The notes under the pieces: model-generated
Told to the model about the DNA's origin: nothing
The model's database searches: none
Seen by the model: only the letters and a program-made list of their open reading frames with translations
Origin: Betaproteobacteria bacterium
Lineage (GTDB): Bacteria; Pseudomonadota; Gammaproteobacteria; Burkholderiales; Rhodocyclaceae
Reading direction: 5' to 3'
DNA: 64,000 nt
Assembly (NCBI GenBank): GCA_016705475.1
Contig: JADIYD010000014.1
Span: 620,001 to 684,000, forward strand
Position numbers and translations under genes: made by a program
Part shown: positions 35,376 to 42,892 of the stretch, one piece after another
How the letters are laid out: each line of letters begins with the position of its first letter
Numbering within the stretch: position 1 is the first letter of the stretch

Positions 35376-35873
35376 ATGAACCGTCGCCACTGGATTGCCC
35401 GCGTATCCGGGTTGATTGCCGCCAGCGCCCTTCCCTTCGGCGTTTCGGCGGCCAGCAAGTTTCCGCTCAACAAAAGCCGGGCTGAATGGAAAAAGCTGCT
35501 GCCGCCCGAAGCCTACGTCGTGCTCTTCGAGGATGGTACCGAGCGCGCTGGCAGCAGCCCATTGAACGGCGAAAAACGCGACGGCACCTTCATCTGCGCC
35601 GCCTGCAACAAGCCGCTGTTCGACAGCGCCCATAAATACGAGAGCGGCACCGGCTGGCCTAGCTTCTGGCAGCCGCTGGCCGGCGCCGTCGGTACGTCGA
35701 CCGACTTCAGGTTGATCCTCCCGCGTACCGAGTATCACTGCTCGCATTGCGGTGGGCATCAGGGGCATGTCTTCGACGATGGCCCGAAACCGACTGGAAA
35801 GCGCTACTGCAACAATGGCGTTGCGCTCAAGTTTGTCGCCAAAGGCGACGCACTGCCGGCGCTACTGACATGA
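35376..35873 (+). CDS. msrB: Exported peptide-methionine (R)-S-oxide reductase MsrB
   Basis: A 165-residue MsrB with an N-terminal export signal (MNRRHWIARVSGLIAASALP, possibly Tat-like). Zinc ligands are Cys74/Cys77 and Cys122/Cys125; substrate motif GTGWPSF; catalytic Cys145 in RYCNNGVAL. It repairs methionine-R-sulfoxide in envelope proteins. The ATG at 35376 has AAGGAGAG upstream. Its stop overlaps the msrA ATG, so both methionine sulfoxide stereoisomers are handled by one exported pair. The second, cytosolic MsrB is at 1468. Confidence 0.93.
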   Translation: MNRRHWIARVSGLIAASALPFGVSAASKFPLNKSRAEWKKLLPPEAYVVLFEDGTERAGSSPLNGEKRDGTFICAACNKPLFDSAHKYESGTGWPSFWQPLAGAVGTSTDFRLILPRTEYHCSHCGGHQGHVFDDGPKPTGKRYCNNGVALKFVAKGDALPALLT

Positions 35874-36481
35874 AAAATAGCCACTTTTTCCGGTTGACCG
35901 TAGCAATAGCCGCGCTGACGGCGAGTTTCCAGACAATGGCGATCGAATCCCCCTCAGCCAAGGCCAGCGCGCTGTTTGCCGGCGGCTGTTTCTGGTGTAT
36001 CGAAGCCGACTTTGAAAAGTTGCCCGGCGTCATCGAAGTCGAATCCGGCTACACAGCCGGCCCGACGAAAAACCCGAGCTACGAAGCTGTCAGCGCCGGC
36101 AGGACCGGCCACACCGAGGCTGTGCGCGTCATTTATGACCCGAAAAAAGTCAGCTACCCGCAACTGGTGGAGTACTTCTGGCGGCACATCGACCCGACCG
36201 TCAAGGACCGCCAGTTCTGCGATGCCGGCAGCCAGTACCGCAGCGGCATCTACTGGCAGAACGAAGCCGAGCAAAAGGCGGCGGAAGCCAGCCGTGATGC
36301 TCTGCTCAAGAGTGCGCGCTTTCCGGTGATCTACACCGAAGTGCTGCCTGCTTCGACCTTCTGGCCTGCCGAGGAATACCATCAGGACTATTACAAGAAA
36401 AACCCGATCCGCTACGCGTACTATCGTTCAAGCTGCGGCCGGGACGCACGCGTTCAGCAGTTGTGGGGCGAGCGCAAGTAA
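35870..36481 (+). CDS. msrA: Exported peptide-methionine (S)-S-oxide reductase MsrA
   Basis: A 203-residue MsrA that reduces methionine-S-sulfoxide. A signal peptide (about residues 1-24) precedes the catalytic GGCFWC (Cys40). ESGYTAGPTKNPSYEAVSAG and HTEAVRVIYDP (first cited in part) are conserved, and PAEEYHQDYYKKNP closes the domain. It is translationally coupled to msrB by an ATGA overlap. The codons for its signal peptide contain a copy of the dispersed repeat (35881-35911), so the repeat appears to supply part of the export signal. Confidence 0.93.
   Translation: MKNSHFFRLTVAIAALTASFQTMAIESPSAKASALFAGGCFWCIEADFEKLPGVIEVESGYTAGPTKNPSYEAVSAGRTGHTEAVRVIYDPKKVSYPQLVEYFWRHIDPTVKDRQFCDAGSQYRSGIYWQNEAEQKAAEASRDALLKSARFPVIYTEVLPASTFWPAEEYHQDYYKKNPIRYAYYRSSCGRDARVQQLWGERK
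35881..35911 (+). repeat. Dispersed repeat, copy 10, inside the msrA signal peptide
   Basis: CCACTTTTTCCGGTTGACCG, then TAGCAATAGCC, coding HFFRLTVAIA. Confidence 0.65.
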
Positions 36482-36647
36482 GCGATGCAGCCGGGCGCGT
36501 GCTTGGGAGTCTCCCGACACCCCTCGCCGCCTGGCTGGATGCAGCAAAACTCTGCCCACGGTGTAAGGAAGGAGCTGCTTCCTGCGACTAATCATTACGG
36601 GTGAGCTTGTCGCATAACCCTTCACGAAAATCAGGCAGAAATCTTTC

Positions 36648-38792
36648 ATGAATCTCAAGAAACTGGCACTGCTCGCGCTCATTGGTTTGTTGGCCGGTTT
36701 GTATATTCATTTCGACCTGGGTCAATACCTGAGCCTGCAGTCGCTCAAGAATCAGCAAGCCGCCATCGAGGCCTTCCGGGCCAGCAATCCGCTACTGAGC
36801 GTTGCCGGATATTTCGTTGTGTATGTGATCGTTACCGCCCTCTCCTTCCCCGGCGCCGCGTTGCTGACGCTGGCCGGCGGCGCCATCTTTGGCCTGCTCT
36901 GGGGCACGGTGATTGTTTCCTTTGCCTCAACGATCGGCGCCACCCTCGCCTTCCTGATGTCGCGTTTTCTCCTACGCGACTGGGTGAGCAAGCGTTTCGG
37001 GCAGCGTCTGGCAGCCATTGACGAAGGTGTGCGCCGCGAAGGCGGGTTTTATCTATTTACCTTGCGTCTGGTACCGGCCTTCCCGTTTTTCCTGGTCAAT
37101 CTGCTGCTTGGCCTGACGGTCATGAAAACCTGGACTTACTTCTGGGTCAGCCAGCTTGGCATGCTTGCCGGGACAGTGGTTTACGTCAATGCCGGCACTC
37201 AGCTGGCCAAGCTGGAATCGCTCTCCGGCATTCTCTCGCCCGGCCTGCTCGGCTCGTTCATCCTGCTTGGCATCTTTCCCCTGATTGCCCGCAAGCTTGT
37301 GGAGATCGTTCGCGTGAACAAGGTATTCGCCAACTGGAAGAAACCGGCCCGCTTCGACCGCAATGTCGTGGTTATCGGTGGCGGTAGTGCCGGTCTGGTC
37401 ACCGCCTACATTGCGGCTGCCGTCAAGGCCAAGGTCACCCTCGTCGAAAAGCACAAACTGGGTGGCGACTGTCTGAATACCGGCTGTGTGCCCTCGAAAG
37501 CGCTGATCCGCTCGGCCAAGTTCCTGTCGCATGTCAGCCGTTCGCAGGAATTCGGCATAGCTTCGGCCAATGCCGGATTCGCGTTTTCCGATGTAATGGA
37601 GCGTGTGCAATCCGTCATCAAGACCATCGAGCCGCATGATTCGGCCGAGCGTTACACCGGACTGGGCGTCGACGTCGTGCAGGGCAGCGCGAAAATCCTA
37701 TCGCCATGGGAAGTCGACATCACCCGCGACGACGGCAGCACGCAACGTCTGACCACGCGGAGTATCGTTATCGCCACCGGCGCCCGGCCTTTCGTGCCGC
37801 CGATTCCGGGCATTGAGGAAGTCGGCTACCTGACTTCAGACAACGTCTGGAACCTGCGCGAACTACCCAGGCGACTGGTGGTGCTCGGTGGCGGCCCGAT
37901 CGGCTCGGAGCTGACGCAGGCCTTCGCCCGCCTTGGCGCCAAGGTGACCCAGGTCGAAATGGCGCCGCGCATCATGATTCGCGAAGATCCCGAGATATCC
38001 GAACTGGTCGCCAAGCGTTTCAGGGCAGAGGGAATTGAAGTGCTGCTCAATCACCGGGCCAAACAGTTCATCGTTGAGAACGGCGAAAAAATACTGATTG
38101 CCGAATACGAAGGACAAGACGTGCGCATTCCCTTCGATGCCGTGCTGGTCGCTGTCGGCCGCGCCGCCAACCTCAAGGGATTTGGCCTTGAAGAACTGGG
38201 CATTCCGACTGGCCGTACCGTCGATACCAACGCGTTCCTGCAGACCAATTTCCCGAACATCTACGCAGCAGGCGACGTAGCCGGCCCCTTCCAGTTTACC
38301 CATACCGCCGCCCACCAGGCATGGTATGTCGCAGTCAATGCGCTGTTCGACCCGTTCAAGAAATTCAAGGCCGATTACACGGTTATCCCGTGGGCTACCT
38401 TTGTCGAACCGGAAGTCGCCCGCGTTGGACTGAACGAACTGGAAGCCAAGGAGAAAGGCATTCCCTACGAGGTCACGACCTACGGCATCGACGACCTTGA
38501 CCGCGCCATCGCCGACAGCGAGGCGCACGGCCTGCTCAAGGTGCTGACCGTACCGGGCAAGGACAAGATACTAGGCGTCACCATCGTTGGTGAACACGCC
38601 GGCGACCTGATCGCCGAATACGTGCTGGCAATGAAGCACGGCATCGGGCTGAACAAGATTCTCGGCACCATCCACATCTACCCGACGCTCGCCGAAGCCA
38701 ACAAGTACGTCGCTGGCAACTGGAAGAAAGCGCATGCGCCGCAGGGGCTTCTGGCCTGGGTCGAGCGATTCCACGCCTGGCGCCGGGGGTAA
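36648..38792 (+). CDS. Fusion: TVP38/TMEM64 membrane domain plus FAD-dependent disulfide oxidoreductase
   Basis: A 714-residue two-domain protein. Residues 1-225 form a TVP38/TMEM64 (SNARE-associated, DedA-like) membrane domain with about six helices, including ALSFPGAALLTLAGGAIFGL and RLVPAFPFFLVNLLLGL. Residues ~240-700 form a dihydrolipoamide dehydrogenase/mercuric reductase-like enzyme: FAD site VVIGGGSAGLVTAYIAAA, redox disulfide GGDCLNTGCVPSKAL, NAD(P) site LVVLGGGPIGSELTQAF, and dimer interface HIYPTLAEANK. No N-terminal mercury-binding domain is present. Substrate is unknown. Such fusions are found near arsenosugar-type genes as I know them; here it sits between msrBA and DUF3047. Confidence 0.88.
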   Translation: MNLKKLALLALIGLLAGLYIHFDLGQYLSLQSLKNQQAAIEAFRASNPLLSVAGYFVVYVIVTALSFPGAALLTLAGGAIFGLLWGTVIVSFASTIGATLAFLMSRFLLRDWVSKRFGQRLAAIDEGVRREGGFYLFTLRLVPAFPFFLVNLLLGLTVMKTWTYFWVSQLGMLAGTVVYVNAGTQLAKLESLSGILSPGLLGSFILLGIFPLIARKLVEIVRVNKVFANWKKPARFDRNVVVIGGGSAGLVTAYIAAAVKAKVTLVEKHKLGGDCLNTGCVPSKALIRSAKFLSHVSRSQEFGIASANAGFAFSDVMERVQSVIKTIEPHDSAERYTGLGVDVVQGSAKILSPWEVDITRDDGSTQRLTTRSIVIATGARPFVPPIPGIEEVGYLTSDNVWNLRELPRRLVVLGGGPIGSELTQAFARLGAKVTQVEMAPRIMIREDPEISELVAKRFRAEGIEVLLNHRAKQFIVENGEKILIAEYEGQDVRIPFDAVLVAVGRAANLKGFGLEELGIPTGRTVDTNAFLQTNFPNIYAAGDVAGPFQFTHTAAHQAWYVAVNALFDPFKKFKADYTVIPWATFVEPEVARVGLNELEAKEKGIPYEVTTYGIDDLDRAIADSEAHGLLKVLTVPGKDKILGVTIVGEHAGDLIAEYVLAMKHGIGLNKILGTIHIYPTLAEANKYVAGNWKKAHAPQGLLAWVERFHAWRRG

Positions 38793-38797
38793 TTCGC

Positions 38798-39553
38798 ATG
38801 TCAAAAAAAGCAAAATGGATGCTGCCATGCCTGCTCCCAGCCATTTCCTTGCCGCTTTCTGCCTTGGCCGATCCGCTCTGGGTCGGCCGCTTTAACGAAA
38901 GTGACACGACCATACCAGCGCCCTGGAAAATTGAGCATCTGGACCAGCGTGTGCCGCCAACCCAGTACACATTGCGCAAATGGGACGGCGTCGTTGCCAT
39001 CGAAGCCAGGGCAAAGAAGAGCATGGCCTTGCTCGGACGGACTGCTGCGGTCGACCTCAAAAAAACGCCCATTTTGTGCTGGCAATGGCGGATCGACGCC
39101 CCCGTTGCTTCAGCCGACATGACCCGAAAATCCGGCGATGATTACGCCGCCCGCGTTTATCTGACCTTTGCGGTGCCGCCCGATCAATTGGGCTTCGCCA
39201 CCCGTTCCAAACTTCGGCTGGCACGTTCGATCTACGGCAGTCAGGTGCCCGATGCAGCACTGAACTACATTTGGGACAACCGCCACCCGATCGGTACCTT
39301 GCAGGACAACGCCTACACCGATCGAGCACGCATGCTGGTGTTGCGCTCCGGTGCCGGGCAGGCAGGAGCCTGGGTGCAGGAAAGGCGAAATGTCCTGCAG
39401 GATTTCCAACGGGCATTTGGTGATATCAGCGGCGAACTGAAGGGGCTGGCTATCGCCTCGGATACCGATAATACTGGCGAGGAAGCACATGCCGGCTTCG
39501 CCGATTTCCGCTTCGTTGCGTCGGAAGACGCCTGCCCGATGACGAAAAACTGA
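38798..39553 (+). CDS. DUF3047 family exported protein
   Basis: A 251-residue protein with a signal peptide (CLLPAISLPLSALA) and a DUF3047 domain: PILCWQWRIDAPV, GDDYAARVYLTFAV and LNYIWDNRHPIGT. It probably lies in the periplasm. Function unknown. It starts 5 bp after the TVP38 fusion gene and is followed by the glycosyltransferases, so it is part of the same operon. Confidence 0.8.
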   Translation: MSKKAKWMLPCLLPAISLPLSALADPLWVGRFNESDTTIPAPWKIEHLDQRVPPTQYTLRKWDGVVAIEARAKKSMALLGRTAAVDLKKTPILCWQWRIDAPVASADMTRKSGDDYAARVYLTFAVPPDQLGFATRSKLRLARSIYGSQVPDAALNYIWDNRHPIGTLQDNAYTDRARMLVLRSGAGQAGAWVQERRNVLQDFQRAFGDISGELKGLAIASDTDNTGEEAHAGFADFRFVASEDACPMTKN

Positions 39554-39597
39554 ATCTTGCCGCTAGAAACTGAACAAGACGAACAGCAGATTTACCC

Positions 39598-40296
39598 GTG
39601 AACACGCCCGCTGTCTCCATCATCATTCCCGTACTGAACGAAGCCGACGGCATCGTTCAAGCGCTTGAACGGCTGCAAGGGTTTCGCGCACAAGGTACGG
39701 AGGTCATTGTGGTGGATGGTGGCAGTAACGATGACACGGCCGAATGTGCCCGATCACTGGCGGATTGTGTAACGACATCGAGACGCGGCAGAGCTCTCCA
39801 GATGAACGCCGGCGCGGGTCTGGCGTCAGGTGACATACTGCTGTTTCTGCACGCTGACACGCTTCTGCCCTCTTCCGCGCTGGAATTGGTGCGCGCAGCG
39901 GTGGGCAATGGAGGCTGCTGGGGACGTTTCGATGTTCACGTTGAGGGCGCGATCCGGGGCCTTGGCATGGTGGCATTCATGATGAACTGGCGCTCACGCC
40001 TGACCGGCATAGCGACCGGCGATCAAGCGATCTTCGTCACGCGCGATGCCTTTCAGCACAGCGGCGGATTCCCGGCAATTCCGCTGATGGAAGATATCGC
40101 GTTCTCAGCCCTGATGCGCAAGGAAGCATGGCCGGTTTGCCTCACTGAATGCGTCACGACCTCGGGCCGACGTTGGGAAAAACATGGGCTGCTTCGCACG
40201 ATCCTGACGATGTGGTGGCTGCGTCTTCGATTCTTTTTTGGTGCCAGCCCAAACGCACTGGCGAGGGATTACGGTTACCTCCCCGATGGAACCTGA
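39598..40296 (+). CDS. Glycosyltransferase family 2, TIGR04283 (arsenosugar-type) family
   Basis: A 232-residue GT-A glycosyltransferase. VSIIIPVLNEADGI starts the domain; EVIVVDGGSNDDT and HADTLLP (the DxD-like motif) bind the nucleotide sugar and metal. GDQAIFVTRDAF and PLMEDIAFS follow. The family is typically found with ArsS. A GTG start at 39598 is required by the conserved N-terminus. It overlaps or abuts the TIGR04282 partner, as in related clusters. Confidence 0.82.
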   Translation: MNTPAVSIIIPVLNEADGIVQALERLQGFRAQGTEVIVVDGGSNDDTAECARSLADCVTTSRRGRALQMNAGAGLASGDILLFLHADTLLPSSALELVRAAVGNGGCWGRFDVHVEGAIRGLGMVAFMMNWRSRLTGIATGDQAIFVTRDAFQHSGGFPAIPLMEDIAFSALMRKEAWPVCLTECVTTSGRRWEKHGLLRTILTMWWLRLRFFFGASPNALARDYGYLPDGT

Positions 40297-40300
40297 GCCC

Positions 40301-40945
40301 ATGCAGCGCGTCGGGGTAGCGATTCTGGCCAAGGCCCCGGTTCCCGGGCTGGCCAAAACACGCCTCATTCCACACCTTGGTTCCGATGGCGCGGCAGCAC
40401 TGCAAGGCTGGCTCCTGCAGCGCGCCGTGGCGACGGCCTTGCGGGCCGATATAGGCCCGGTCACGCTCTGGTGTGCCCCCGATATCGATCATCCGGCTTT
40501 CGCTGCCTGTCTCTCTTTCGGTGCCGTTACCCTGCGCCACCAGCCCGAAGGCGATCTCGGCGAACGGATGCATGCGGCCATCGCGGGATCATCGACACCC
40601 GCCGGCACGCTGGTTATCGGGACGGACTGCCCGGCTCTGAGCCCCGATCTCTTGCGCCAGGCTGCCTGCAGCCTGCTGGAACACGACGCGACTGTCGTTC
40701 CCGCCGAAGACGGCGGCTACGTGTTGATCGGGATTCGAGAGGCCGACCATCGTGCGTTTCAGGAAATTGACTGGAGCACAGAGCGCGTCATGGCGCAGAC
40801 CCGTACCCGCATGACCGGAATGAACTGGCGATGGCGCGAATTTCCGCCCCTGTGGGACGTCGACCGCAAGGAAGACTTTGAGCGCCTGACAAGATACTGT
40901 CCCGAGGTTCGGTCCCTGTCTCTGGATGCTGAGGTGCGAGCATGA
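40301..40945 (+). CDS. TIGR04282 (arsenosugar-type) glycosyltransferase
   Basis: A 214-residue nucleotidyltransferase/glycosyltransferase-like protein. VAILAKAPVPGLAKTRLIP is the signature N-terminus; GTDCPALSPDLL and PAEDGGYVLIGI follow. It pairs with TIGR04283 proteins. An alternative ATG at 40286 would overlap the previous gene; 40301 fits the family start better. Its stop overlaps the flavoprotein start by four bases, indicating translational coupling. Confidence 0.82.
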   Translation: MQRVGVAILAKAPVPGLAKTRLIPHLGSDGAAALQGWLLQRAVATALRADIGPVTLWCAPDIDHPAFAACLSFGAVTLRHQPEGDLGERMHAAIAGSSTPAGTLVIGTDCPALSPDLLRQAACSLLEHDATVVPAEDGGYVLIGIREADHRAFQEIDWSTERVMAQTRTRMTGMNWRWREFPPLWDVDRKEDFERLTRYCPEVRSLSLDAEVRA

Positions 40946-42084
40946 AGCAGCTGGTTCTGGCCGGCGCGGGCCATGCCCACCTTCACGTCCTGAAAGCACT
41001 GGCGGAACGTCCGTGGCCCGATGTCGAAGTCACCCTGGTCTCGCCATATTCCCGCCAGATCTATTCCGGCATGCTTCCTGGATGGATGGCAGGTCATTAC
41101 AGTCTGGATCAATGTGCCGCGGTCCTCCAGCCACTGCTCGCCGCAGCCGGCGTCCGTTTCGTTCAGGATAGCGTGGTCGGCGTGGATGCGCCGCGCCGGG
41201 TCATACAAACCGAGAACTGCGGGGAGATAGCCTACGATGCGCTATCTCTGGATACGGGTGCCCAGGTCGATCTTTCATTCTTGGTCGCCACAGATGCCAC
41301 CTTGCTGTCGATCCGCCCCATCGAGGATTTTGTCGTCGGCTGGAGGCGGCAGCTTGAGCTTTTCAAGCAGCGGGGCGTGGCCAGCCTCGCCGTTGTGGGT
41401 GGCGGTGCCGCCGGCGTCGAACTGGCACTCGCCGCGCGTTACCGCCTGACCCGCGAACTGGGCGCAAGCAAGGGGCTCGTAAAATTTGTTGTCGGCGGCC
41501 TTTTGCCGGGGCACGGGCCGAGCATCGTGGCGCGCGTCACGAAAACCTTGGCGCGTCACCGGATCGAGCTCGTCAAGGGGTATGCGTCAGGCTGCTTGTC
41601 CGGCCTTGAGCTGCGCGACGGGACAAGCGTTCCGGTCGATTGCATCATCGCGGCAACCGGGGTTAAGCCAGCGAGCTGGCTGGCTGATTCCGGATTGGCG
41701 CTGGCCCCTGATGGTTTCATCGCTGTGGAGGATGGGCAGAAAAGCGTTTCCCATAAGGAAGTGTTCGCCGCCGGCGACATCGCGTCCCGCATCGATGCCC
41801 CTCATGCCAAGTCAGGCGTCTATGCCGTTCGCGCCGGGCCCGTGCTGGCAACCAATCTCAATCGCGTACTGACAGGACAGGCGCCAATGAGTTATCAACC
41901 GCAAAAACGAAGTCTTTACCTGCTGGCGACCGGCCCCAAAGAGGCCATCATGTCCTGGGGTAGATTCTCCGCCAGCGGCGGCTGGGCCTGGCTATGGAAG
42001 GACTGGATCGATCGGCGCTTCATGCGCCAATACGACATCAATCCAACGAGCGAAGCAGAAGGGAAACGCAAGCTCGAGAACTGA
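40942..42084 (+). CDS. FAD-dependent oxidoreductase (NDH-2/SelD-associated type)
   Basis: A 380-residue pyridine nucleotide-disulfide oxidoreductase family protein. LVLAGAGHAHLHVLKALAE binds FAD, SLAVVGGGAAGVELALAA binds NAD(P)H, and VFAAGDIASRIDAPHAKSGV is the C-terminal FAD contact. It resembles the TIGR03169 family often fused to or near SelD. There is no CxxxxC redox disulfide. It is the last gene of the arsS-type cluster. Substrate not known. Confidence 0.8.
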   Translation: MKQLVLAGAGHAHLHVLKALAERPWPDVEVTLVSPYSRQIYSGMLPGWMAGHYSLDQCAAVLQPLLAAAGVRFVQDSVVGVDAPRRVIQTENCGEIAYDALSLDTGAQVDLSFLVATDATLLSIRPIEDFVVGWRRQLELFKQRGVASLAVVGGGAAGVELALAARYRLTRELGASKGLVKFVVGGLLPGHGPSIVARVTKTLARHRIELVKGYASGCLSGLELRDGTSVPVDCIIAATGVKPASWLADSGLALAPDGFIAVEDGQKSVSHKEVFAAGDIASRIDAPHAKSGVYAVRAGPVLATNLNRVLTGQAPMSYQPQKRSLYLLATGPKEAIMSWGRFSASGGWAWLWKDWIDRRFMRQYDINPTSEAEGKRKLEN

Positions 42085-42096
42085 AAATCGTTTCTG

Positions 42097-42552
42097 CTAA
42101 TGCTCGTCTTTGGGTACCGGCAAACTCAGTATCTGGATACCTTCATCCCGCAAGGCATCACATTCATCTTCGCTGGCCTGGCCGCGAATTGGACGCTGTG
42201 GCGCTTCGTTGTAATGAATCTTGCGCGCCTCATCAGCGAATGAGTGGCCAACATCCTCACTGTGACTGACGATAGTCTGAATAAGCTGGCGATAAAGGGC
42301 AGTGGCATGTTCGCCGACGGGCATTAGCGCCGTACTCGTCGGGGTCACGGACGAACTGGCTGAGGACTCCCTGACCTGCTCGACGTGGTGCCCGGAAATT
42401 GCCACAGCCGATGGTACGCGGCGAACATTGTGGCTATCGCATTGCGGACAGCAGACAAGCTTCTCGTCAAGCTGTGTCTCGAACGCGTCGGCATTCTGAA
42501 ACCACCCTTCAAACCGGTGGTTATTGTCGCAATTAAGGTCGTAGATGATCAT
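42097..42552 (-). CDS. DUF1178 family protein
   Basis: A 151-residue protein starting MIIYDLNCDNNHRFEGWFQ, with a zinc-ribbon-like CCPQCDSHNVRRVPSA near residue 35. This is the conserved DUF1178 pattern. Function unknown. It lies just downstream of the tRNA-Leu 3' half, so before the insertion the order was pgsA, tRNAs, tRNA-Leu, DUF1178. Confidence 0.85.
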   Translation of the reverse strand: MIIYDLNCDNNHRFEGWFQNADAFETQLDEKLVCCPQCDSHNVRRVPSAVAISGHHVEQVRESSASSSVTPTSTALMPVGEHATALYRQLIQTIVSHSEDVGHSFADEARKIHYNEAPQRPIRGQASEDECDALRDEGIQILSLPVPKDEH

Positions 42553-42563
42553 GTGTTCAATCG

Positions 42564-42620
42564 TGGTGCCTGGGACGGGAATCGAACCCGTACACTCAAA
42601 GAGCGAGAGATTTTAAGTCT
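42564..42620 (-). pseudogene. 3' half of the chromosomal tRNA-Leu(UAA) gene, split by integration
   Basis: Minus strand from the anticodon loop (AGACTTAAAATC) through variable arm, T arm (GTACGGGTTCGATTCCCGT), acceptor strand CCCAGGC and encoded ACCA end. The matching 5' half lies 14.6 kb away at 57220-57260. Upstream on the minus strand the sequence turns into the element (GATGAAGTTGAGGT), which does not restore a tRNA. Confidence 0.93.
42609..42620. other. attL core
   Basis: GATTTTAAGTCT, identical to 57220-57231. On the minus strand it is the anticodon loop and part of the 3' anticodon stem of tRNA-Leu(UAA). Confidence 0.9.
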
Positions 42621-42734
42621 ACCTCAACTTCATCATCTCTCGTTTATACGCAACGTAACACATTGAATCCCTGCGTTATTATTTTACTTAGTTGCGCTTC
42701 GTGGTGTTTGAATTTGGCCTGTTGTGGGGGGTAA

Positions 42735-42762
42735 AAATGGGTAACTACACCCTAACTACACG
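42735..42762 (+). promoter_or_regulatory. Possible integrase arm-type sites, left end
   Basis: Direct repeats TAACTACACCC and TAACTACACG about 120 bp inside attL. Related ACTACAC motifs occur near attR (57133-57140 inverted, and 57204-57211). Paired arm sites are expected for a tyrosine integrase; assignment is inference. The rest of 42621-42892 shows no gene. Confidence 0.35.
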
Positions 42763-42873
42763 CGGAAATATGATATTGCAATAAATCCATTGTGATGCGC
42801 TGAATAAGTCTTTTGTGCGCATAGGGGCGCGCATTGTACACCTTGCTTAAGTCTCTGTTCACCGATCTTCGGT

Positions 42874-42879
42874 TAGAAT
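42874..42879 (+). promoter_or_regulatory. Possible -10 box of the intron-containing tRNA-Leu
   Basis: TAGAAT 13 bp before the tRNA 5' end, after AT-rich DNA. No clear -35 hexamer. Confidence 0.4.
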
Positions 42880-42892
42880 GCTGCCCTACCCT

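Noticed and set aside
39044..39082. Additional inverted dispersed repeat in the DUF3047 gene
   Set aside because: Only the GGTCGACC core and an A/T stretch fit, and the coded residues are conserved in DUF3047 proteins.
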